Shown here in pieces: positions 57,170 through 64,000 of a DNA stretch of 64,000 bases. The notes below the pieces were generated by a model. It searched no databases, was not told the origin of the DNA, and saw nothing but the letters and a program-made list of their open reading frames with translations. This DNA is from DASSKK01 sp035690495 (GTDB taxonomy: Bacteria; Actinomycetota; Actinomycetes; Propionibacteriales; Nocardioidaceae). The stretch lies in the NCBI GenBank assembly GCA_035690495.1, contig DASSKK010000032.1:1-64000 (forward strand), in the 5' to 3' direction. Position 1 is the stretch's first letter, and the number at the start of each line of letters is the position of its first letter. The position numbers and the translations under genes are program-made.

Positions 57170-58528
57170 TCACGACGAGGCGAGGTGGTGGAGCAGCAAG
57201 GCCTCAGCGAGGCACACACGCTCGAACTCGGCGAGGTGCAGCCCCTCGTTGGCCCCGTGCGCCCGCGTGTCCGGGTCCTCCACGCCGGTGACGAGGACGG
57301 CGGCCTGCGGGAAGGACTCGAGGAACTCAGCGATGAACGGGATCGACCCGCCCACGCCCATGTCCACCGGGTCGACGCCGTCCCAGGCCTCCCGGAACGC
57401 CGCCCGAGCCGCGTCGTACGCCGTCCCGGTCGCGTCGATCTGCGTGGCCTCGCCGGTGTCGACGACGGTGAAGGAGAACTCCGCGCCCCACGGCACGCGT
57501 TGCTCCAAGTGCCGGCGCAGGCAGGCGAGAGCGCTCTCGGTGGTGTCGCCCGGCGCGATCCGCATCGAGATCTTGGCCCGCGCGGAGGGGACCAGCGTGT
57601 TGCTGGCGCCGTCGACCTTGGGGGCGTCGAGGCCGGTGATGCTCAGCGACGGCCTGGTCCACAGTCGCTCGACGATGCTGCCGGAGCCGATCCACCGCAA
57701 CCCCGGCACGGCGCCGGACTCGGCGCGCAGCCGCTCCTCGGGATACACCACGTCGGCCGCTGAGTTGGAGTGCAGCCCGTCGACGGCGACGTTGCCCTGC
57801 TCGTCGTGCAGGCTGGCGATCAGCCGGCTCAAGGTGATCAGCGCGTCCGGGGCGAGACCGCCCCACATGCCGGAGTGCACGGCGTGGGTGAGCGTGCGGA
57901 CCTCGATGTCGGCGCGCACCAGGCCACGCAGGCTGGTGGTCAGCGCCGGGACGCCGATGTCCCAGTTGCCCGAGTCCGCGATCACGATCACGTCCGCGGC
58001 GAGCTCGTCGCGGTGCTCGGCGAGCAGGTCGGACAGCGTCTCAGAGCCGACCTCCTCCTCGCCCTCGACGAACATCGTGACCCCGACCGGCAGGTCGTCG
58101 CCGAAGATGCGGATCGCGGCCAGGTGCGCGGCGATACCGGCCTTGTCGTCGGCGGCGCCGCGTCCGTAGAGCCGCTCGCCGCGCTCGGTCGGCTCGAAGG
58201 GCGGCGAGTCCCACAGCGCGTGGTCGCCTTCCGGCTGTACGTCGTGATGGGCATAGAGCAGCACGGTCGGCGCGCCCTCCGGCGCCGGCTTGCGGGCGAT
58301 CACGGCAGGCGCGCCGCCGTCGGTCCCCTTCGCCACGGCGATCTGCACGTCCTCGAAGCCGGCCTGGCGGAACAGCTCGGCCGTCGCCTCCGCGGAGCGA
58401 CGGACGTCGTCCGCACGCGCCGGGTCCGCGCTGACCGACGGGATCCGGACCAGGGCATCGAGGTCGACGCGCACCGACGGGAGGACCTCGGCGAGACGGG
58501 CGCGGATCTGCTCAGGGGTCAGGCTCAT
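57170..58528 (-). CDS. M20-family dipeptidase
   Basis: A 452-residue zinc peptidase of the M20 (carnosinase/DapE-like) family: LLYAHHDVQPEGD (first His and Asp), GRGAADDKAGIAAHL (bridging Asp), FVEGEEEVGS (general base Glu and ligand), THAVHSGMWGG dimer-domain His, and RAHGANEGLHLAEF with the last His. It cleaves dipeptides; cytoplasmic. TAGGGT lies 7 nt before the ATG. Confidence 0.92.
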   Translation of the reverse strand: MSLTPEQIRARLAEVLPSVRVDLDALVRIPSVSADPARADDVRRSAEATAELFRQAGFEDVQIAVAKGTDGGAPAVIARKPAPEGAPTVLLYAHHDVQPEGDHALWDSPPFEPTERGERLYGRGAADDKAGIAAHLAAIRIFGDDLPVGVTMFVEGEEEVGSETLSDLLAEHRDELAADVIVIADSGNWDIGVPALTTSLRGLVRADIEVRTLTHAVHSGMWGGLAPDALITLSRLIASLHDEQGNVAVDGLHSNSAADVVYPEERLRAESGAVPGLRWIGSGSIVERLWTRPSLSITGLDAPKVDGASNTLVPSARAKISMRIAPGDTTESALACLRRHLEQRVPWGAEFSFTVVDTGEATQIDATGTAYDAARAAFREAWDGVDPVDMGVGGSIPFIAEFLESFPQAAVLVTGVEDPDTRAHGANEGLHLAEFERVCLAEALLLHHLASS

Positions 58529-58535
58529 GGCCGTC

Positions 58536-58541
58536 ACCCTA
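58536..58541 (-). promoter_or_regulatory. Predicted -10 (TAGGGT), leaderless, dipeptidase
   Basis: TAnnnT hexamer with 7 nt to the ATG at 58528. Confidence 0.5.
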
Positions 58542-58718
58542 CGGTCGCGCCGGGGCGCGTCTTCGGCGGGGCTGCGTAGGGGGCAGATGCGACACGGGAC
58601 ACGAATTCGGCCGTTTCGGCCCGCGGAGAGTGTCCGGTTGCCTACCCTTTTTCCGCTCCCTGCACCGCGCAGGGTCGCAAATTCGTCCCCCGCCAGACCC
58701 GCCGAGACGAGATCGACC

Positions 58719-60437
58719 ATGCGCCAACCCGACGCGATGCGGGAGTCCGCTGTGCGGCTCCTTGCCCGCCTGGGAGACCGGCCGGGGCTGACCCCGGTGC
58801 GGGTCGGAGTGGTCGCCGGGGTTGTCCTTGCGCTGTTGGTCACGCTCGGCTCGACCTTCGTCCTCGACTCCTCCGACGGCCACGTCGCGCCTGCTGGGCA
58901 CGCTGACCGGATCCTCGCCGAGCCACCGCTCGAGGCGGTCACGCGGCCGCATCATGCTGGTCGTCGTGCGCTGGCGGGGCTGCCCCAGCAGATCTCCGGA
59001 GACGCGACCGCGCACAAGCACCGGCGCAAGCACCGCCGCGGCGGCCGGCACGAGGAGCCCTCGCGGGACCGCACGCGCACCGATCCGCAGGCCGGCCGGT
59101 GGCGCGGACTCGCCTTCGACGCGTGCCACGCGCCCTCGCAGCACGCGATGGACCGCTGGCGGAGGACCTCGCCGTACCGCGGGGTGGGCATCTACATCGG
59201 CGGCGCGCTGCGGGCCTGCCGTCAGCCGCACCTGACCCGCGGCTGGGTGGCGCGACAGCTTGACCGTGGCTGGAAGCTGCTGCCGCTGTGGGTGGGCCCG
59301 CAGGCCTCCTGCACCGGCTACCACCGCCGGATCAACTCACGCCCCGGACACAGTCGTCGGTTCCCCCGGGCCCACCAGCAGGGCATCTGGCAGGCGCACG
59401 GCGCCGCCGCCGCGGCCCGCGCTCTCGGGATCCCCGGCAACAGCACGCTCTTCTACGACATCGAGCCGTTCACCCCTCGCACCCACCGGTGCCGCGCCTC
59501 GGCGCTGCGGTTCCTGACCGCCTGGACCCGGCAGCTGCACCGCGAGGGCTACCGGTCGGGGGTGTACTCGACGGTCGGGTCGGCGATCTCCATGCTGAGC
59601 CGGGCGCGGCACCACGGGCCGGGTGCGTACGCCGCACCGGACCGGGTCTGGTTCGCGTGGATCAACGGCCAGAAGGCCCCTACCATGGGCGGCTACGTGC
59701 GCTCGTCTTCCTGGAAGCAGCACCATCGCGCCCACCAGTACGCCCTCGACATCGCCCGCAGCTACGGCGGCGTGCGGATGCACATCGACTCGAGCCTGGT
59801 CGACTTCGGCGTCTCGGCGAGCGCCCGGCAGGCGCGGAAGGCGAAGGCGCCGTGCGATCCGCGGCTGGACCGGCGCGGCTTCCGTCCGCTGCACCGTGGT
59901 CAGCGCGGCGCCCATGTGCGCGACGTGAACTGTCTGCTACAGGTGAGCGGGCACCCCCGCCGGGGTGCCGATCACGCGCACCGGCCCCCCGCGGCGTACG
60001 ACGTCCTGACGCGGCACGCGGTGCGCAGCTTCCAGCGCGACCGGCACCTGCGTCCGACCGGGCGCACCGACCGGGCCACCTGGACCGCGTTGCTGGCCTC
60101 CGGCACCAGGCCGGTGCTGAAGCGGGGATCGACCGGCCCGCCGGTGCGTCGCGTGCAGCGGGCTCTGAACGCGGCTCTGCCGGGCGCGATCGCCGTGACC
60201 GGCAGGTTCGGGCCGCGCACGGTTGCCCGGGTCCGGCACTACCAGGCGCACATCGGGCACCGGCCGACGGGTGTCGTCGCGCACCCGACCTGGTCGGCGC
60301 TGCTGCACGGCCGGCTGCACGAGCACCGCGCCAAGCACCGCCACCACCACGCACATCACCGGCAGGATCACCGGCACCACCACGCGGGTCATCGCCACCG
60401 GCACCACCACAAGGGCCACCGGCACCACGGGGGGTGA
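58719..60437 (+). CDS. DUF1906 (glycoside-hydrolase-like) protein with peptidoglycan-binding repeats and His-rich tail
   Basis: A 572-residue exported protein. One N-terminal hydrophobic helix (VGVVAGVVLALLVTLGSTFV) is followed by a basic linker, then a DUF1906 domain (about 125-360) with GLAFDACHAPS, VGIYIGGALRAC, LFYDIEPF and MHIDSSLVDFG. DUF1906 includes the Rv2525c-type TIM-barrel fold. Two peptidoglycan-binding modules follow (AVRSFQRDRHLRPTGRTD; VRRVQRALNAAL...ITGRFG-like). The last 35 residues are more than half His (HRHHHAHHRQDHRHHHAGHR), a probable metal-binding tail. Likely a cell-wall protein. Confidence 0.85.
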   Translation: MRQPDAMRESAVRLLARLGDRPGLTPVRVGVVAGVVLALLVTLGSTFVLDSSDGHVAPAGHADRILAEPPLEAVTRPHHAGRRALAGLPQQISGDATAHKHRRKHRRGGRHEEPSRDRTRTDPQAGRWRGLAFDACHAPSQHAMDRWRRTSPYRGVGIYIGGALRACRQPHLTRGWVARQLDRGWKLLPLWVGPQASCTGYHRRINSRPGHSRRFPRAHQQGIWQAHGAAAAARALGIPGNSTLFYDIEPFTPRTHRCRASALRFLTAWTRQLHREGYRSGVYSTVGSAISMLSRARHHGPGAYAAPDRVWFAWINGQKAPTMGGYVRSSSWKQHHRAHQYALDIARSYGGVRMHIDSSLVDFGVSASARQARKAKAPCDPRLDRRGFRPLHRGQRGAHVRDVNCLLQVSGHPRRGADHAHRPPAAYDVLTRHAVRSFQRDRHLRPTGRTDRATWTALLASGTRPVLKRGSTGPPVRRVQRALNAALPGAIAVTGRFGPRTVARVRHYQAHIGHRPTGVVAHPTWSALLHGRLHEHRAKHRHHHAHHRQDHRHHHAGHRHRHHHKGHRHHGG

Positions 60438-60555
60438 GACTCCGGCTGACGACAGCCACACCAACAGGCAGTTGCGCGTGCTGGCCGCGCCCCCGGGCGT
60501 GACCGCATCCGGCCGAGGCCGCGAGTGCCTGTCCGTATGGCTGTGGACAGTGCCG

Positions 60556-60915
60556 TCAGCGCAACGGCAACAGGCCCGACAGGTCGGAGCGCTCGCCGGA
60601 GACCCGTAGCCTGCCGTCCCCGAGCGCCTCGAGCCAGTCCAGGTCCCCGACGGCCAGCGAGATCCACGTCGGCGCGTCGACCTCGACGACCGCCGGTGGG
60701 GTGCCGCGAGTGTGCCGGGTGCCGGCCACGCACTGCACCGCCGCATAGGGGGGCACCCGCACTTCCACGGCGCGGCCGGGGGCCTTGGCGACCAGCAGCG
60801 CCAGCAGGTGCTTGGTCAGCAGTCGGAGGTCGGGTCCGTCCGCGTCGCCGGACCGGAACCGGCCCAGCGCGCGCTCGACGTCATGCGGATCGGCGGGGAC
60901 CAGTCGGGCGGGCAT
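60556..60915 (-). CDS. Sterol-carrier-like family protein
   Basis: A 119-residue protein: MPARLVPADPHDVERALGRF, LLALLVAKAPGRAVEVRVPP and VEVDAPTWISLAVGDLDWLE. The last stretch is the SCP2-like helix found in actinobacterial 'sterol carrier family' proteins. It starts three bases after the stop of the MarR-type gene, so the two are co-transcribed. Ligand unknown. Confidence 0.75.
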   Translation of the reverse strand: MPARLVPADPHDVERALGRFRSGDADGPDLRLLTKHLLALLVAKAPGRAVEVRVPPYAAVQCVAGTRHTRGTPPAVVEVDAPTWISLAVGDLDWLEALGDGRLRVSGERSDLSGLLPLR

Positions 60916-60918
60916 GGC

Positions 60919-61302
60919 TCACAGCTCCCCGAGCAGTGGGGCCACCCGCCGCAGCTCGTCGAGGTGCACCGCGGTGAGCTTCTGCAGGACCGACTGGCCC
61001 TCGACCGACAGCCGCAGGTGCACACGCCGGTTGTCGTGCTCGTCGCGCACCCGCACCACCAATCCGAGAGCCTGGGTCCGGTCGATGAGCTCGCTGACTG
61101 TGTGGTGTTTCACAAACAGTGCTTCGGCCAGGTCGCCGACGGTCGGTCCGGCCGGGTCGCGATGACCGCGAATCGCCAGCAATAGCTGGTGTTGCGCATG
61201 CGTGAGGCCACGCTCGGCCGCCGCATCGCGACTCCACTGGTCGAACCGTCTCAGCCGCGTGCGGAAGGCGAGCAGCCTCTCGTAGTCTTTGTCGCTGGGC
61301 AC
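60919..61302 (-). CDS. MarR-family transcriptional regulator
   Basis: A 127-residue winged-helix regulator: QHQLLLAIRGHRDPAGPTVG, LAEALFVKHHTVSELIDRTQ (recognition helix) and VVRVRDEHDNRRVHLRLSVE (wing). The GTG at 61302 is preferred to the ATG at 61314 because TATTAT, a good -10, overlaps that ATG and GGGGG lies 5 nt before the GTG. It is divergent from the ClC gene (45 bp), which it may control, and is followed by the SCP-like gene. Confidence 0.87.
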   Translation of the reverse strand: MPSDKDYERLLAFRTRLRRFDQWSRDAAAERGLTHAQHQLLLAIRGHRDPAGPTVGDLAEALFVKHHTVSELIDRTQALGLVVRVRDEHDNRRVHLRLSVEGQSVLQKLTAVHLDELRRVAPLLGEL

Positions 61303-61346
61303 GATGACCCCCATAATATGTCGTAACCCGACCTGATTCTCGCAAG

Positions 61347-63173
61347 GTGAGACCTGCTGTGCCCGAAGCCGCTGCCCCCACGCGCGACGTACGCCATCTC
61401 GGCGACTTCTCCACCACGCCCCGGGTCGTGCTGATCACCGCGCTGGCGATCCCGATCGGCGCGGTTGCCGCGGTCGTCGCCTGGGCGCTGCTGAGGCTGA
61501 TCGGGATCATCACCAACGCGGTGTTCTACCAGCGCTTCGACACCCACCTGGTCGCTCCGGGCGCGATCCACCACAACCCGTTCCTGGTGCTGCTCGCCCC
61601 CGCGGTCGGCGGGCTGGTGATCGGCCTGCTGGCGCGCTACGGATCGGAGAAGATCCGCGGCCACGGGATGCCCGAGGCGATCGAGGCGATCCTGATGGGC
61701 GGCAGCAAGGTCGAGCCCCGGGTCGCCGTGCTGAAGCCGATCTCCTCCGCGGTCGCGATAGGGACCGGCGGCCCGTTCGGCGCGGAGGGCCCGATCATCA
61801 TGACCGGCGGCGCGCTCGGGTCGCTGTTCGCCCAGTTCCTGCACCTGACCGCCGACGAGCGCAAGACGCTGCTGGTGGCCGGCGCCACCGCCGGGATGGC
61901 CGCCACGTTCAACTCCCCGCTCGCCGCGCTGGTGCTGGCCGTCGAGCTGCTGCTGTTCGAGTGGCGTCCGCGCAGCCTGATCCCGGTGGCCGCGGCCGTC
62001 TGCGTGGCGACCGTGGTCCGGCTCCCGCTGCTCGGCTCCGGCGCGCTGTTCCTGTCCACCGCCCACCTGCACGTGACCGGGCCGACGTACCTGCTCTGCG
62101 TGGTCTCCGGGCTGATCTCCGGGTTCCTGGCGATCGTCGCGACCGTGCTCGTCTATGCGTCGGAGGACGTCTTCCGTCGGCTGCCGATCCACTGGATGTG
62201 GTGGCCGGCGATCGGCGGGCTGATCATCGGCATCGGCGGCCTGTTCGTCCCGGAGGCCCTCGGCGTCGGCTACAACATCATCGACGCCGAGCTGACCGGC
62301 TCGATCAGCCTCGGGCTGGTCGCCGGCGTGCTGATCGTCAAGACGCTGATCTGGTCGCTCTCGCTCGGCTCGGGGACGTCGGGCGGTGTGCTCGCGCCGA
62401 TGTTCATGATCGGTGGTGCGCTCGGCGCGCTCGAGGCGCAGGTCTTCCCCGACGTCGGGGCGGGCTTCTGGGCGCTGATCGCGCTCGCCGGCGTGCTCGG
62501 TGGCGTGATGCGCTCGCCGTTCACCGGAGTGATCTTCGCGCTCGAGCTGACCCACCAGTACGACGCCCTCCTGCCGCTGATCATCGGCGCCACCACCGCC
62601 TTCGGCGTGTCGGTGCTGCTGCTGAAGCGCTCGGTGCTCACCGAGAAGATCGCCAGGCGCGGCTACCACCTGACCCGCGAGTACGACGTGGATCCCCTGG
62701 AGATCATGTTCGTCTCCGAGGTGATGTCCGACGACATCGTCGAGTTCGAAGCCGACGTCGACGTCGCGCATGCCTACGCCGCTCTCAACTCACCGGAGAA
62801 CGACTACAGCGCCTGGCGCCAGCAGCTCTACCCGGTCGTCGGCCCGACCCGGGAGATGCTCGGGGTGGTCAAGCGGGGCGCCCTGTTCGAGGCCAACTCC
62901 GTCGGGGCCGGCGACACCCTCGTCAAGGACCTGGTGGTCACCGACCCGGTGATCACCCACGGCGACCAGACCCTGCGCCATGTGGCCGAGCTGATGGCCG
63001 TCAACGCGATCACCACCATGCCGGTGGTCGACCGCGCCGACCCGACCCGGGCGATCGGGGTCGTCTCGCTCCCGCAGCTGCTACTCGGCCGCGAGCGCGA
63101 CCAGCAGGAGGCCCGCGAGCGCGAGCGGGTGCTGCGGGTGCGGATGATCAGCCCGAGATGGGCCCGCCGCTGA
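61347..63173 (+). CDS. ClC-family chloride channel/antiporter with CBS domains
   Basis: A 608-residue ClC protein. The ion-path motifs are GHGMPEAIEAI (GSGIP equivalent), GGPFGAEGPIIMTGGALGS (GxEGP), and GSGTSGGVLAPMFMIGGALG. About ten membrane helices lie before residue 435, then two CBS domains (about 450-590; VSEVMSDDIVEF and VKDLVVTDPVITHG). The GTG at 61359 with AAGGTGAG upstream is an alternative start. Gating-glutamate identity suggests an active antiporter or channel; which one cannot be told. Confidence 0.92.
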   Translation: MRPAVPEAAAPTRDVRHLGDFSTTPRVVLITALAIPIGAVAAVVAWALLRLIGIITNAVFYQRFDTHLVAPGAIHHNPFLVLLAPAVGGLVIGLLARYGSEKIRGHGMPEAIEAILMGGSKVEPRVAVLKPISSAVAIGTGGPFGAEGPIIMTGGALGSLFAQFLHLTADERKTLLVAGATAGMAATFNSPLAALVLAVELLLFEWRPRSLIPVAAAVCVATVVRLPLLGSGALFLSTAHLHVTGPTYLLCVVSGLISGFLAIVATVLVYASEDVFRRLPIHWMWWPAIGGLIIGIGGLFVPEALGVGYNIIDAELTGSISLGLVAGVLIVKTLIWSLSLGSGTSGGVLAPMFMIGGALGALEAQVFPDVGAGFWALIALAGVLGGVMRSPFTGVIFALELTHQYDALLPLIIGATTAFGVSVLLLKRSVLTEKIARRGYHLTREYDVDPLEIMFVSEVMSDDIVEFEADVDVAHAYAALNSPENDYSAWRQQLYPVVGPTREMLGVVKRGALFEANSVGAGDTLVKDLVVTDPVITHGDQTLRHVAELMAVNAITTMPVVDRADPTRAIGVVSLPQLLLGRERDQQEARERERVLRVRMISPRWARR

Positions 63174-63191
63174 GGCCTTCGCAAAGCGCAC

Positions 63192-63569
63192 TCACGGTTG
63201 CCGAGCGTCGACCAGGTCCTTGATGATCTCGAAGTCCGCGCGGTTGTGGGTGAGCAGCGGCACCCCTTCGACGTTTGCGGTCGCCGCGATCGCAAGGTCG
63301 ATCTGCCGCCGACGGGGGTTGCCCCCGCGCCGGGTGACCGCGGCGGCAAGTCGGCCCCACGCCCGCGCGACATCGACGCCGATGGGAAGCGGGTCGAACG
63401 TTGCCTCGACGACGGCCATGCGATCGGCTCGGCGAGCCCGCTCGTCGTCGTCCTCGGCCACCAGAACGCCGAAGTGCAACTCGGTTATCGACGCGACGCT
63501 CACCGCTGCCTCGACGCCCTCGGGCGCGTGCTCGCCGACGAGCACCGAAGTGTCGAGCACGGCTCTCAT
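63192..63569 (-). CDS. vapC: VapC-type PIN-domain ribonuclease toxin
   Basis: A 125-residue PIN protein with all acidic residues: MRAVLDTSVLVG (Asp6), VASITELHFGVLVA (Glu) and RQIDLAIAATANVEG (Asp), then LLTHNRADFEII (last Asp). It should cleave RNA when free of its antitoxin. The ATG overlaps the antitoxin stop (ATGA), the normal module layout. Convergent with the ClC gene, 18 bp apart. Confidence 0.92.
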   Translation of the reverse strand: MRAVLDTSVLVGEHAPEGVEAAVSVASITELHFGVLVAEDDDERARRADRMAVVEATFDPLPIGVDVARAWGRLAAAVTRRGGNPRRRQIDLAIAATANVEGVPLLTHNRADFEIIKDLVDARQP

Positions 63570-63811
63570 CGGCGGAATGGGTCGCTCAGCGCAGCATCGA
63601 GATGGGCAAGGTCGCTTTCGAGACTCCGTGGCGCCGGCCCGTGCCAGACACCGGCGAGATCCCGGCCGCTGACCCATCGGCGGCGACGCGCCGGCGCCAG
63701 TTCCGCGACCGGACGACCGGCGACGGTGACCGTGAACGTCTCACCGGCCTCGACGCGGCGCAGAACCTCGCCCACCTGGTTGCGCAGCTGCTTCTGCGGG
63801 ATGGTGTCCAC
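63566..63811 (-). CDS. Phd/YefM-type antitoxin
   Basis: An 81-residue antitoxin: MDTIPQKQLRNQVGEVLRRV, EAGETFTVTVAGRPVAELAP, the Phd/YefM DNA-binding fold, then a C-terminal toxin-binding tail (ESDLAHLDAALSDPF). It neutralises the PIN toxin encoded next and should repress the operon. Intact, unlike the remnants at 43.4-44.6 kb. Confidence 0.9.
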   Translation of the reverse strand: MDTIPQKQLRNQVGEVLRRVEAGETFTVTVAGRPVAELAPARRRRWVSGRDLAGVWHGPAPRSLESDLAHLDAALSDPFRR

Positions 63812-63987
63812 GGCCTCACGGTAGCACTTCTGCTACCCGCGTCCTGGGACGGCCGAACATCGAACATTGCGGGCAGTCGGCCCGGTACGCCGGCGAGACC
63901 GGCCCGCTCGGGTTAGGGTGAGCCGCACTCTGTCCTCGACGGCCACCGGCCAGCTGGAACAGCTGCCACCACTCGACGGGGGAAGGC

Positions 63988-64000
63988 ATGCTTCGCCACC
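63988..64000 (+). CDS. Start of next gene (partial)
   Basis: ATG with a GGGGGAAGG ribosome site 2-9 nt upstream; only MLRH is visible. TAGGGT near 63914 may be its promoter. No product can be named. Confidence 0.35.

Noticed and set aside
61303..61314. ATG at 61314 as MarR start
   Set aside because: It overlaps a TATTAT -10 box; the GTG at 61302 has a G-rich ribosome site.

Overview
The window is very GC-rich with strong third-position GC bias. It carries mycothiol genes (mshD, mycothione reductase), glnR, bldC, a sulfur leader peptide, DUF3073, DUF5999, DUF1416 and several DUF559/DUF222-type proteins. Together these indicate a high-GC actinobacterium, most like Nocardioidaceae (Nocardioides and relatives). 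This is inferred from gene content and not from a marker-gene tree.

Layout. 0-10.7 kb is a surface/polysaccharide region: a partial DUF222 (13E12-type) gene at the edge, two paralogous secreted beta-helix/PKD proteins, a WecA/MraY-like sugar-1-phosphate transferase, an MBL-SCP2-Rieske protein, a secreted GH-like protein, a LuxR-type response regulator and an orphan-looking histidine kinase. 10.7-13.6 kb is a sulfur block (DUF1416, sulfurtransferase, DUF4395, cysteine-type leader peptide, thioredoxin, MoaD-like protein). It lies next to divergent glnR and then mshD. 15-22.4 kb holds a lipase-like hydrolase, a DUF559 protein, a membrane-anchored unknown, the pit/DUF47 phosphate pair and a cold-shock gene. 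22.5-26.9 kb has tRNA-Lys, an intradiol dioxygenase and a csoR-copZ-copA copper operon. 27-31.3 kb is a c-di-GMP pair (globin-GAF-EAL followed by 6TM-PAS-GGDEF). 31.4-41.3 kb holds an orphan DNA methyltransferase, an LPNTGG sortase substrate, ndh and mtr back to back over a perfect Rex-type operator, a HATPase protein, two crcB genes and a small zincin.

41.3-44.7 kb lies between tRNA-Glu/tRNA-Asp and tRNA-Phe and is a decayed island. It contains an integrase C-terminal fragment, a serine recombinase N-terminal fragment and the debris of at least three toxin-antitoxin modules, next to intact DHFR-like and DinB-like genes and one intact orphan antitoxin. 44.7-64 kb is core again: an AAA kinase, an ABC1/UbiB kinase, a secreted EEP nuclease-like protein, an FMN alpha-hydroxyacid dehydrogenase, a large zinc-ribbon membrane protein, bldC, valine/leucine dehydrogenase, DUF3073, purM-purF, an M20 dipeptidase, a DUF1906/peptidoglycan-binding protein, an SCP-like protein with a MarR regulator, a ClC channel and an intact phd/vapC-type module.

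Two themes cut across the window. First, at least ten genes have a TAnnnT hexamer exactly 6-7 nt before the chosen start codon, which fits leaderless transcription and helped choose starts. Second, there are several families of short repeats: a 24-bp repeat read in frame as SPATP in two unrelated genes, a GATTCGTCCGCGG inverted repeat (one copy forms the N-terminus of PurM), a TTACCAGGG..CCATGGTAA palindrome at 27 kb and 57 kb, and a GTTGAGATGTGCCTCGTTGC repeat at 53.9 kb. No CRISPR array, rRNA, intact transposase or recognisable prophage was seen.
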